From contig JAHZIX010000049.1 in NCBI GenBank assembly GCA_022601195.1, positions 186,001 through 250,000 on the forward strand: a stretch of 64,000 nt of DNA, in the 5' to 3' direction. Source of the DNA: Deltaproteobacteria bacterium (GTDB taxonomy: Bacteria > Acidobacteriota > Thermoanaerobaculia > Multivoradales > JAHZIX01). Made by a program: the position numbers and the translations under genes. The notes below the pieces were generated by a model that saw nothing but the letters and a program-made list of their open reading frames with translations, had not been told where the DNA came from and made no database searches. Positions 17,700 through 25,360 of this stretch are shown piece by piece. The stretch's first letter is position 1; the number at the start of each line of letters is the position of its first letter.

Positions 17700-17930
17700 G
17701 AGTGGGGAAGTGGGATTCCTCTTCACAACACTTGTTGGGGCGATTCCAAAAGTGGGAATCGTCTTCGCAGCACTTGTTGGAGCGATTTGAAAAATGGGAT
17801 CCGCCCCAACAACACCTGCAGAGACGATTTGAAAAGTGGGAATCGCCTTCCCGACACTTGTTGAGCCGATTTGCGGAAATAAAATCGGTTCGACAACCCC
17901 TGTGACAACGATTTTCATTTTCCAACTCAG
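17700..17930. repeat. 42-bp tandem minisatellite, four good copies plus two decayed
   Basis: Four consecutive 42-bp units run from about 17708 to 17875, each containing (A/T)CACTTGTTGG(A/G)GCGATT-like and AAGTGGGAATCG-like cores. A fifth and sixth unit to about 17930 are increasingly diverged. Because 42 is a multiple of three, the plus strand reads as a 14-residue repeat (KWESSSQHLLERFE and variants, residues of a possible 88-residue product from 17639). That frame meets a stop in the fifth unit. One minus-strand frame stays open through all units with Cys-rich 14-mers (SNRSNKCCEDDSHF). No SD sequence supports either, so I annotate the DNA repeat only. Confidence 0.8.
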
Positions 17931-18017
17931 CTCGACAAGCCTCGGGAGAGGATGCCTCGAACTCGCCACCAGACCCAGCCACCGAATTGAGATCCCTTGA
18001 TGTTCCAGGAAGATCCC

Positions 18018-18074
18018 TGCCCTGGCCTGCTCTGCCCAACCCTGGCCAACTCTGCTCTGGCCTGGCCTGGCCTG
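18018..18074. repeat. CCTGG/CTCTG low-complexity repeat
   Basis: A run of short imperfect repeats built from CCTGGCC, CTGCTCTG and CCAACTCTG, ending in three abutting GGCCT units. It separates the minisatellite from the SnoaL-like pseudogene. Confidence 0.7.
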
Positions 18075-18111
18075 TTGACGTAGCCAATTTCTTTCCTTTA
18101 TCGAAGAGGTG

Positions 18112-18515
18112 TCAAGGAAGAGTCGTGCACACCACTTCCTGAGTATCGATCACCTGCTCGAGCTTCACGACCTGGCCGTCTTCCAAGGTCCATATGGGAA
18201 TAGCGAGGGATTCCATGCCTTTTCCGGTGGCACGGAAGGTGCCCCCATCCCGTTGCCGGACGATGACCCGATCGCCAGCGGCGACGAAGGTCTCGACGAC
18301 GGTGAAGTCACCCCATTCGGCAGCGATCTTCCCGGCGATCTTCCCAAAGACACCTTCGAAGACGGCATCGCGGCCGATGAACGTGCCGCCGTAGGGCGGT
18401 GCTCTCCGACTCGATCCAGATCAGGTCCTCGCGAAGGATGGCGAGAACCGTGCCGAGGTCTCAGGAGGCAAAGGCAGCGTAGAGGCTCTCGATGGTCTCA
18501 ACATTGCCACTGTGC
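18112..18515 (-). pseudogene. Decayed copy of the SnoaL-like domain of the gene at 20936
   Basis: Read on the minus strand, this stretch is clearly homologous to the last 130 codons of the gene at 20936-22105. It begins NVETIESLYAAFAS, then hits an in-frame TGA where the intact copy has a Gly codon. After IWIESE a one-base insertion shifts the frame. The rest then reads well in the new frame (FIGRDAVFEGVFG, VIVRQRDGGTFRATGKGME, TQEVVCTTLP, stop). There is also an in-frame insertion duplicating GKIA. The upstream secreted domain is absent. It is a partial duplication that has lost function. Confidence 0.88.
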
Positions 18516-18670
18516 TATCTCGCTGTTGGAGTCAGAGAAGGCCTCTTCTCACCTTTTCTGAGGGAGTTTCGGTGCTCTCTTCGATAGACCCAGGAGAGAA
18601 GTCGCATCGCGGAGCCGCGCTCGCCGGGGCTCCCATGCTGGGTCAACGAACGCCGAAGGGAGGTCTCGAA

Positions 18671-20335
18671 ATGTGGAGAACTAGAGTTTGGATCTTGCCG
18701 TTGTTGCTGGGAATCTGGGCCGGCGGGGTCGGTGCCTCGGACCGCGAAACCGAAGTTCGTATGCCGGTGGTGGAGCTGGACATGTTGTCTTTCGAAGACA
18801 AGGTTCACTTCGACGCGGTGTATCAACAGCTCACGACGGAGCAGGCCACTGCCGACGAGGTGGTCACCCCGGGAGAGGATTTTCGCGAACATGGCGTGTT
18901 CCTGGACTTCGCCGCCGACCTGGGGTTCGAATCTCTGCTGAGTCACCTCGAATCCGTGGAGGCCGCCATCGATGCCGGGAGAGAGGATGTAGAGGGCATC
19001 TACGATCCGACCGAGCCCTCCAATCACTTCATTCCTTCGCCACGTTTTCGGGCCGTGCTGAATCCCCAGAGTGAGATCCTCGTGGGCTCGACCTTCTATC
19101 GCTACCATCCCCACGGCTACCACCAAATCTCCAACCGAGATCTGGATGCCTTGGCCCGGCTACGCCGCGGCGACAAGATCGATGATCACCCCAACGTGAC
19201 CTTCAACGCCTATTCGATCTCCCACCAGAGCTGCTGCGTCAAGAACGACGTCATCAGCCGCTACGATGTCTATCGCTGGGGTACCCGTCGCTTGAAATCC
19301 ACAATTTGGGTGACCAACTCTGGCCTCACCTATGAGATTGGGGTCTCAACCCAGAACCAGCGGAAGAAGAACAACGGAGCCTGGATCCGCAGGAAGGCGG
19401 ACACCATCGGGCACTATGGTTCGTCCCGCGGGGCCCACCACGGCTGCAACACCTTCGGGGAACACAACGGGTACAACAAAGAGAGGCACAACCGGCGGCA
19501 GATCGACGACTACGACTCCCCCTACAACAACATTAACTACTTCGTTAAAGATTACTTTTCCACTCATCACTACGCGGAAACCGGCAACAGCCAGGCGAGC
19601 CGGACTCTGACCATGTGTGTCTGCGACCCGGCAGTACCCTCCTTCACCCTGCCGGAGACGGCCACGGTTAGCTCCTCCATCGTTCTGGACGGGTCGGCCA
19701 GCGAGCACGAGAGCCTCTACACCATCATCGCTCGCCAGGAAGGGACGAACCGGAGCCATCAATGGTGGGGAAATGGGGAGATCGGGGAGATCGATCTCGC
19801 CGCGGAATTCAACTTCACAGACCCCGGAGGCAACGGCACCAACTATACGGTGACCCTGGCGGTTTCCAACGGCTGCACCACTCTGGAAGAGATGACCCGC
19901 ACCATCACTATCTACGGCAGCACCACCGAGGTCACCTACCGGGCCCATGTCAAAAAGCTGGGCTGGATGAGGTGGGTGTGGGATGGCAGCACCGCCGGTA
20001 CCACGAAGGTGAACCAGCGGATGGAGGCTGTGGAGATCAAGCTGGCGAATCAGCCCTCCGACATGAAGATCTGCTACCAAGCCTACGTCCGGGGGCCAGG
20101 CTGGCAGCCCGAAGTGAGCTGTGACGGCGAAACCGCTGGCACCACGGGCGAGAGCCGGCGCATGGAGAGAATCAAGATCTGGCTGGAAAACCAACCAGAC
20201 GGGTGTAGCGTCGAGTATCAGGTCTTCATCGGGAACTCGTGGCAAGACTGGGTCTCCGACGGGGAAGTGGCCTATCTGGAGGCGGGCCCCATCGCCCTCA
20301 AGGCCCTGCGGGTGCGCTTGGTGGGGTGCCCGTGA
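18671..20335 (+). CDS. Secreted protein with PKD-like domain and three ChW repeats
   Basis: The start at 18671 has GGGAGG 8 bases upstream and gives a clear signal peptide (WILPLLLGIWAGGVGAS). The product has 554 residues. The central part (about 90-310) is Cys-, His- and Asn-rich with no recognised family. Residues about 315-420 resemble a PKD-like beta-sandwich (SFTLPETATVSSSIVLDGSAS). The last 130 residues hold three ChW-type repeats (GWMRWVWDGSTAGTT, GWQPEVSCDGETAGTT, SWQDWVSDGE), each followed by R.E.I.I.L-like residues. ChW repeats are best known from clostridial and actinobacterial surface proteins, where they serve in adhesion or glycan contacts. It is flanked by two copies of a SnoaL-like domain. 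Confidence 0.85.
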   Translation: MWRTRVWILPLLLGIWAGGVGASDRETEVRMPVVELDMLSFEDKVHFDAVYQQLTTEQATADEVVTPGEDFREHGVFLDFAADLGFESLLSHLESVEAAIDAGREDVEGIYDPTEPSNHFIPSPRFRAVLNPQSEILVGSTFYRYHPHGYHQISNRDLDALARLRRGDKIDDHPNVTFNAYSISHQSCCVKNDVISRYDVYRWGTRRLKSTIWVTNSGLTYEIGVSTQNQRKKNNGAWIRRKADTIGHYGSSRGAHHGCNTFGEHNGYNKERHNRRQIDDYDSPYNNINYFVKDYFSTHHYAETGNSQASRTLTMCVCDPAVPSFTLPETATVSSSIVLDGSASEHESLYTIIARQEGTNRSHQWWGNGEIGEIDLAAEFNFTDPGGNGTNYTVTLAVSNGCTTLEEMTRTITIYGSTTEVTYRAHVKKLGWMRWVWDGSTAGTTKVNQRMEAVEIKLANQPSDMKICYQAYVRGPGWQPEVSCDGETAGTTGESRRMERIKIWLENQPDGCSVEYQVFIGNSWQDWVSDGEVAYLEAGPIALKALRVRLVGCP

Positions 20336-20449
20336 GGTCGCCCGACGTTCTCCCCATCCTGGTCGTCGCCCGTGACTCGCCCGGAAAGGACCGTCGCTGG
20401 TGAGGTGCTGTGTACTCCTGAGGACGAGGGTTAACCTCCATAGCCTGGC

Positions 20450-20761
20450 CTAGAATCGAGTTCTCCATCTAGGAAGCAAGCTGACCTCCCGGGCGGCGTT
20501 CGAGGCGACGAACTCCTTAAAAGAGGAGGTCTGTTTCTGGCTACCGGCGTTGATCAGGACGTGTCCATAGTTGCTCAGAGAAGAGCAGCCGTGGACGCGG
20601 ACCCTGTGTTTGCATTGAGCCCTGGCCAGAGCTCCGAGGACGATAGCGTTGAGCCGATTTGAAGGGCGTAGGAGGAACAGGCCGGCCAAGCAGCGATGGG
20701 CGATTTCGACGAAGGTTTCGCCGTTTGGCCGCGGGGGCACATGGCAGAGTCGATAGGACAT
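20450..20761 (-). pseudogene. Truncated REP-associated (RAYT/Y1-type) transposase remnant
   Basis: The 103 codons begin with an SD-like AGAAGG just before the ATG and match the N-terminal part of IS200/REP-associated tyrosine transposases as I know them: RLCHVPPRPNG..VEI.HR...G.FLLRPS.RLN.I..G.LARA....V..H....LSNYGHVLI. The HUH motif, usually HYH, is degraded to YGH. The frame stops at WRTRF where the family normally continues with W, and the catalytic Tyr region is missing. It is non-functional. A perfect hairpin 80 bases upstream (20842-20874) may be its associated REP element. Confidence 0.75.
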
Positions 20762-20841
20762 GCCTTCTAAGAACGTAAAGAAGGTCGCAATCCCTGCAGA
20801 TTAGAAAGATTTTCTTAAGATTTTGCCCTCTGGCCCTCTGG

Positions 20842-20874
20842 CCACTTCTGCTTCTCACTGTGAAGCAGAAGTGG
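20842..20874. repeat. Perfect 13-bp inverted repeat, REP-like
   Basis: CCACTTCTGCTTC (20842-20854) and its exact complement (20862-20874) flank a 7-base loop. The flanking GGGGACCTG is reminiscent of sequences that accompany RAYT genes. There is no T-tract, so it is not a standard terminator. Confidence 0.6.
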
Positions 20875-20935
20875 GGACCTGCCCGGAAGGCTCTCCGGGA
20901 TTTCTGCAGACGTTATTGCGCTGTAAAAGCAGGCG

Positions 20936-22105
20936 TTAAGGAAGAGTCGCGCTGACCACTTCCTGAGTATCGATCACCTGCTCGAACTGCACGACTTGGC
21001 CATCTTCCAAAGTCCAGATGGAGATGGCGGGGGCTTCCATGCTTTTGCCGGTGGCGCGGAAGGTGCCCCCATCCCGTTGCCGAACGACGACCCGATCGCC
21101 AGCGGCGGCGAAGGTCTCGTCGACGATGGCAGTGAAATTGTCCCACTCGGCAGCGATCTTTCCGAAGACGCCCTCGAACACGGCGTCTCGGCCGATAAAG
21201 GTGCCACCGTAGGGGATGCCTTCCGACTCGATCCAGATCACGTCCTCGCGAAGGATGGCGAGAATGGTGTCGAGGTCTCCGGAGGCAAAGGCGGCGTACA
21301 AGCTCTCGATGATTTCGACGTTGTCCAAGTCGGAGTCGGAGTCCGAGTCGGAGTCCGAATCTGAATCCGAATCCGAGTCCCGTGCACTACCGATCACATT
21401 TAGATGATAAGTGACATCCACCGGCCCGAAATCTTCATGATCGGCGAGGCTGCCGGGTTGGCAGAGTCGGCCGCCGAAATGCAGTGTGTGCTGACCAGGA
21501 GAGAGGGGCGGCAGCATGACCCAGAAGCCCGCGGAGATCGCCTCGGGATCGACCAGATTGGGATGGAAACCAAACGGGCCGTCGCCGGTGTCGATGGCGA
21601 AGGGTGGCGATTGGGCATAGGCGTTCGGTGTAAAGCGAGCAGCAGGCTGGCCGTCTATGGTGGCGAAGAGGTCGCAGGCCTGAGCGCCTTCCGGAGCCGA
21701 ACCAACGGTCGGCCGAAGCTCCCCCACTCCCAGGAAGGCGTCGAGCTGATCCCGCTTGTCGGCGACGGTCAGGCTCTCCCCAGGATTGTTGAAAAGCAGC
21801 AGATTGAGCACTGGAAAGAAGAGCTTCTTGCCCGTCGGGACATGGCAGCTGCGCACCGTCGGGACACCGACATCGCCGCCAGCGAGAAACCATACCGGGC
21901 CGGCTTGGTTTACCTTGCAATCGACTTCCCCCTGGGCATCCTGCGGGTTCTGAGCCGCCGGGATCGCCAACATCCATTCCCACCAGCTTGCCGACCATTC
22001 TCCATAGCTCTTGCCGGCGGTGGTCCCGATCTCCTGCAGACCGGCCTGCGTGGTGGGCGACAAGATGACGAGGCAGAGGAGGACAGCGGGAAACATTCTG
22101 TGCAT
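20936..22105 (-). CDS. Secreted protein fused through a Ser-Asp linker to a SnoaL-like domain
   Basis: The start at 22105 has AAGGAG 7 bases upstream and gives a signal peptide (MFPAVLLCLVILSPTTQA); a longer frame upstream lacks coding character. The product has 389 residues. Residues about 20-235 form an uncharacterised secreted domain with SYGEWSASWWEWMLAIP and paired cysteines. A linker of about ten Asp-Ser repeats (21325-21380) joins it to a C-terminal cone-shaped SnoaL/NTF2-like domain (about 262-389; IESLYAAFASGDLDTILAIL, VVVRQRDGGTFRATGK). SnoaL-like domains bind small hydrophobic ligands or act as enzymes, but key residues cannot be judged here. A pseudogene copy of this C-terminal domain lies at 18112. 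Confidence 0.8.
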   Translation of the reverse strand: MHRMFPAVLLCLVILSPTTQAGLQEIGTTAGKSYGEWSASWWEWMLAIPAAQNPQDAQGEVDCKVNQAGPVWFLAGGDVGVPTVRSCHVPTGKKLFFPVLNLLLFNNPGESLTVADKRDQLDAFLGVGELRPTVGSAPEGAQACDLFATIDGQPAARFTPNAYAQSPPFAIDTGDGPFGFHPNLVDPEAISAGFWVMLPPLSPGQHTLHFGGRLCQPGSLADHEDFGPVDVTYHLNVIGSARDSDSDSDSDSDSDSDSDLDNVEIIESLYAAFASGDLDTILAILREDVIWIESEGIPYGGTFIGRDAVFEGVFGKIAAEWDNFTAIVDETFAAAGDRVVVRQRDGGTFRATGKSMEAPAISIWTLEDGQVVQFEQVIDTQEVVSATLP

Positions 22106-22345
22106 TGACTTCTCCTTGACCTGAGATGGCCTGGTGGCCATGGAATGAAAGCAGCAACCTTCGAAGGCATGCGCACCACTCAAAGGAATTCGACTATCTA
22201 GGGATACGCAGAGACCACGCCCATCCCGCCAACAAAGAGCTCCCAACAAAGAAATAGAAAAGCCACCACCGGCGCCTCCCCTCCCCCACGAACAAACGGC
22301 CAGGGTCGAGCCCATGAAGCTCTCACCTGGCCGCTCTTAGACCAC

Positions 22346-22402
22346 CGGGGCTATTTCTGAAACCCGGGCCTACTGCAGAATCGCGGGTCTATTGCTGAAT
22401 CA
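22346..22402. repeat. Three tandem 19-bp repeats at the 3' end of the GH5-like gene
   Basis: Units at 22346-22364, 22365-22383 and 22384-22402 follow GGGNCTA(T/C)T(T/G)C(T/A)GAA(T/A)C. The third includes the last codons and stop of the gene at 22389. Confidence 0.6.
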
Positions 22403-24968
22403 AGGTGAAGGAATCCAGCTGGGTGCCGTCTTCCCTTAGCAGGATATCCAGCGTGTGCTCTCCAGTGGTGAGGAAGAACTCAACGGGGTCGACGACGGTA
22501 CTGCCTCGGGTATCGTTGACCCAGTCCGTGGTCCAGTTCCCCAGGGGCCTGGGAACCCAGAGGGATTCGCTCTGGCCATCGAACCGCACGTAGAAGGAAT
22601 CCGCCGCAAAGCCCGGGGCTCGCACCTGACCTTCAACACGATAAGTACCCATCGTCGGCACCGTCACGCAGTAGGAGGCTTTTTGGTGATCGCGGGGAGG
22701 TTGGGGGCCGCCGACGGAGAGGTCGGGGACCTCAATGTAGGTGCGGCTTCCCTCGGTTTGGATTTGGAAAACCGGTGACAACTCACCGTCTTCGGCTTCC
22801 TGGGTGAGGCCTCCGCAGTCGGAGGGTGGTGTGACTTCCACTAGCTGAAAGGAGTCCAACTGGGTCCCGTCCTCTCGGAGAAGAATGTCCAGCGTGTGCT
22901 CTCCAGCGGTGAGAAAGTACTCGACAGGATCGACAACGGAGCCAACCCGCGTATCGTTGACCAAATCCGTAACCCAATTCCCCAAGGGTCTGGGGATCCA
23001 AAGGGACTCCCCTTGGCCGTCGAACCGGACGTAGAAGGAATCCGCCGCAAAGCCCGGGGCTCGTACTTGACCTTCGACGCGGTAGGTTCCCGTAGTGGGC
23101 ACCGTGACGCAATAGGAGGCCTTCTGGGTGTCGCGAGGGGGCTGCGCACCACCGACGGAGAGGTCCGGAACTTCGATATAGGTGCGACTACCCTCCGTAT
23201 CGATTACAAAGCCCCCGACCAGATCTCCGTTCTCAGCTTCCTGGAACAAGCCGCCACAGGCTGGGTCGATGAGCTGGAAAGTGGCGATACAACTGCGATT
23301 TCCGGTCATCGTCAAATTGCCACCGGCGCAGTCCGGGTCGCCACCCCACCCAACAAAAGTCGAGCCGGCTCCAGCCACCGCTTGGAGGCTCACTGCTGTG
23401 CCCTCTGCATAGTCCTCAGTGCAATCATTGCCACAGCTGATTCCCCCGGGGGAGCTAGTGACGGTTCCCGAGCCACTACCGACTCGCTGCACCGTGAGAG
23501 TGTGGCTGGGAATCACCACTTCCACTTCGAACCGTTCCCAGGCGGCGACCATGATGGGAGCTCCGCTCGGTAAGGGGCGGTCCGCCATCACGAAGGGAGG
23601 AGTCAGGTTGTAGTTGGCGGTAACAAAATGCCAGTTGGATTTCGCTTGCAGAACCACTTGGCCATCGGGCAAATCAATCCATTCAAAAGCCGCCGGGGAA
23701 GCCGAGTTGGCCCGCAGACGATTGTCCGAACCCCGCTGAACATATTGGCCATTCGCCTTGGACTTCAAGGAGATATAACGGCCCATGGCCTCGACTTCGA
23801 ATATGGATGCCGAAGTCACGGTGTTGGCGTCCGCAATCAGTTGACGGCTCCCTAGGTCGACTCGAAGGTAGGCACCACTGCCGACTGGGGAACGAATGGC
23901 GACTTCCGAACCGATAGGAGGCGCCGAAGTGCCGGGCCAATCTCCTTCGTCGGCAGCCCAGACAACAAAGGCAGCATTCAGCACGTTGTCCCAAAAGGTG
24001 TCATTCAGCTTATTCCATGGCAAAAACGAGAACCAGGAAGTCCGCGTCGTCTCATAGGCGATGACCAGGGGGATTTCCAGGTCTCCACCGCAGGAAGGGC
24101 AGGGCTGCAACTCGGTTTCCACCAGGCCGTAGCCGTGGGGAGTCACTTGCCGCAGGGCGTTTTCGGTCGTTACCGCTCCCGTATAGCCGTGAAAAGCGAT
24201 CCCGGCCTTTGCCCAATCGATGCCGACCTGCCCTTTGTTAGAAAGGCGCTGTTCGAGCCCGGCAATATCTGTAAGGACTCCGGAACCGCTGTGGAGAAAT
24301 GCGTAGCTAAAAAAGAGGATGGGAGTTTGGGGGGCCGCAGTCCGGGCGATGCGATAGGCGTCAGCCTCGAAGTCGAGAATGTTCGAAGGCGAAGGCTGAG
24401 CCGTACAGGAAGAGGTATCGCACTCGAACCAAGCCTCGTTCTGCAGCTCGAAAATCACATGAGAGTGCTGGCTGTAACGAGGCCCATAGAAGGTCCAAAA
24501 ATCCAACGCAAACTGCTCCCAGTCTGCCGTCAGAGGGAAGCCACCAACCGTGATCACAACGTAGATATCGCTGGCAGCAGCTCTAGCGATGATGTCGTCC
24601 AGGCCCGCAACATTGTCGCCGACAGCGGCCGTAAACAAGGTCGATTCGGCGTAGACGTGAAGGGCATTGATGCCGCGGCTTGGCAAGCCTTCGATCCATC
24701 CCGCTGGAGGGGGCGATCCCTGAAAGAAATCCAAGGCATAGCGCGGGCCCCGCAATGGGGAACCGTTGTCGCTGAGTAGCGTCCCTTCACTGAAAGCCGC
24801 CCAGCCTCGGGTGGCGAAAGCGGTGTCGGCTAAAGTCGGTGAGAGGCCTAACAAACAGGCGATGGCGAGCCCCGTGGCAAAACGCCGTTGTCGCCGAAAG
24901 CCAGCAAACCTCTGCGGTACATTCAGAAAATAAGATCGTAGACCTCGGGCAATAGTGATGAATCCCAT
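22389..24968 (-). CDS. Secreted GH5-like glycoside hydrolase with beta-trefoil, InlB-like and duplicated carbohydrate-binding domains
   Basis: An 859-residue exported protein; AGAGGAAG precedes the ATG. A twin-basic N terminus is followed by a hydrophobic segment cut near DTAFA (residue 51). Residues about 60-350 resemble a clan GH-A barrel: FELQNEAW contains the expected acid/base Glu (E178) after Asn. The nucleophile is uncertain (Glu in LVETELQ or IAYETTRTSW). Residues about 355-480 look like a fascin-type beta-trefoil (SGAYLRVDLGSRQLIAD, KANGQYVQRGSDNRLRAN). Residues about 490-570 look like a divergent InlB-type repeat (GSGTVTSSPGGISCG..C). The C terminus has two near-identical binding domains (about 575-715 and 720-859), each with EAE.G and RTYIEVPDLSVGG. 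It probably degrades polysaccharides outside the cell. Confidence 0.82.
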   Translation of the reverse strand: MGFITIARGLRSYFLNVPQRFAGFRRQRRFATGLAIACLLGLSPTLADTAFATRGWAAFSEGTLLSDNGSPLRGPRYALDFFQGSPPPAGWIEGLPSRGINALHVYAESTLFTAAVGDNVAGLDDIIARAAASDIYVVITVGGFPLTADWEQFALDFWTFYGPRYSQHSHVIFELQNEAWFECDTSSCTAQPSPSNILDFEADAYRIARTAAPQTPILFFSYAFLHSGSGVLTDIAGLEQRLSNKGQVGIDWAKAGIAFHGYTGAVTTENALRQVTPHGYGLVETELQPCPSCGGDLEIPLVIAYETTRTSWFSFLPWNKLNDTFWDNVLNAAFVVWAADEGDWPGTSAPPIGSEVAIRSPVGSGAYLRVDLGSRQLIADANTVTSASIFEVEAMGRYISLKSKANGQYVQRGSDNRLRANSASPAAFEWIDLPDGQVVLQAKSNWHFVTANYNLTPPFVMADRPLPSGAPIMVAAWERFEVEVVIPSHTLTVQRVGSGSGTVTSSPGGISCGNDCTEDYAEGTAVSLQAVAGAGSTFVGWGGDPDCAGGNLTMTGNRSCIATFQLIDPACGGLFQEAENGDLVGGFVIDTEGSRTYIEVPDLSVGGAQPPRDTQKASYCVTVPTTGTYRVEGQVRAPGFAADSFYVRFDGQGESLWIPRPLGNWVTDLVNDTRVGSVVDPVEYFLTAGEHTLDILLREDGTQLDSFQLVEVTPPSDCGGLTQEAEDGELSPVFQIQTEGSRTYIEVPDLSVGGPQPPRDHQKASYCVTVPTMGTYRVEGQVRAPGFAADSFYVRFDGQSESLWVPRPLGNWTTDWVNDTRGSTVVDPVEFFLTTGEHTLDILLREDGTQLDSFTLIQQ

Positions 24969-25360
24969 CAGCTTCCTCTTGGTAGTTGAGTGTTGACTCT
25001 CTGTCGGTTTCCCCGACGTTGTAATAACGACTCGATTCGATTTGAGGCCAGGGCAAGCCCCGGCCTCGGGCAGTTAACCGATAATCACGATTCCAGCCTT
25101 CATTCCGACCTTGATCTGGCTTTGGACTTTCAGGATGCGCCTCCTTTCCGGGTTGATGGGAGAACTATCCCCATCGACTTTCAGCAGCCGGAGACAACCC
25201 AACGACAGGTCGCTCCTCCAGCCTTCACCTCGTTCGGCGGAAAAGAAGCCGGGACTGTCTCATGGAAGTTGGAGGGGCTTTCATCTCAGAGGCGTCTCTT
25301 CCCCCATCCCATAAACCGCTACAATTGCCAGGCGTCAAAAACAAATAGAGGAGAGAGAGC
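24969..25360. other. Divergent intergenic region
   Basis: About 390 bases between the GH5-like gene and the divergent porin gene. It must hold two promoters, but I see no strong -35/-10 pair, hairpin or conserved repeat. An SD sequence (GAGGAGAG) ends it. Confidence 0.5.

Noticed and set aside
17639..17905. 88-residue plus-strand protein from the 42-bp repeat
   Set aside because: There is no SD sequence, a stop falls inside the fifth unit, and a minus-strand frame is equally open, so coding cannot be supported.
17700..17930. CRISPR array
   Set aside because: The repeats abut without unique spacers and vary between copies, which is a minisatellite and not a CRISPR array; no cas genes are present.
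18075..18104. TTGACG-N18-TATCGA promoter-like element
   Set aside because: It resembles the other promoters but points into the antisense strand of the SnoaL-like pseudogene, with no gene for over 500 bases. It may be chance.
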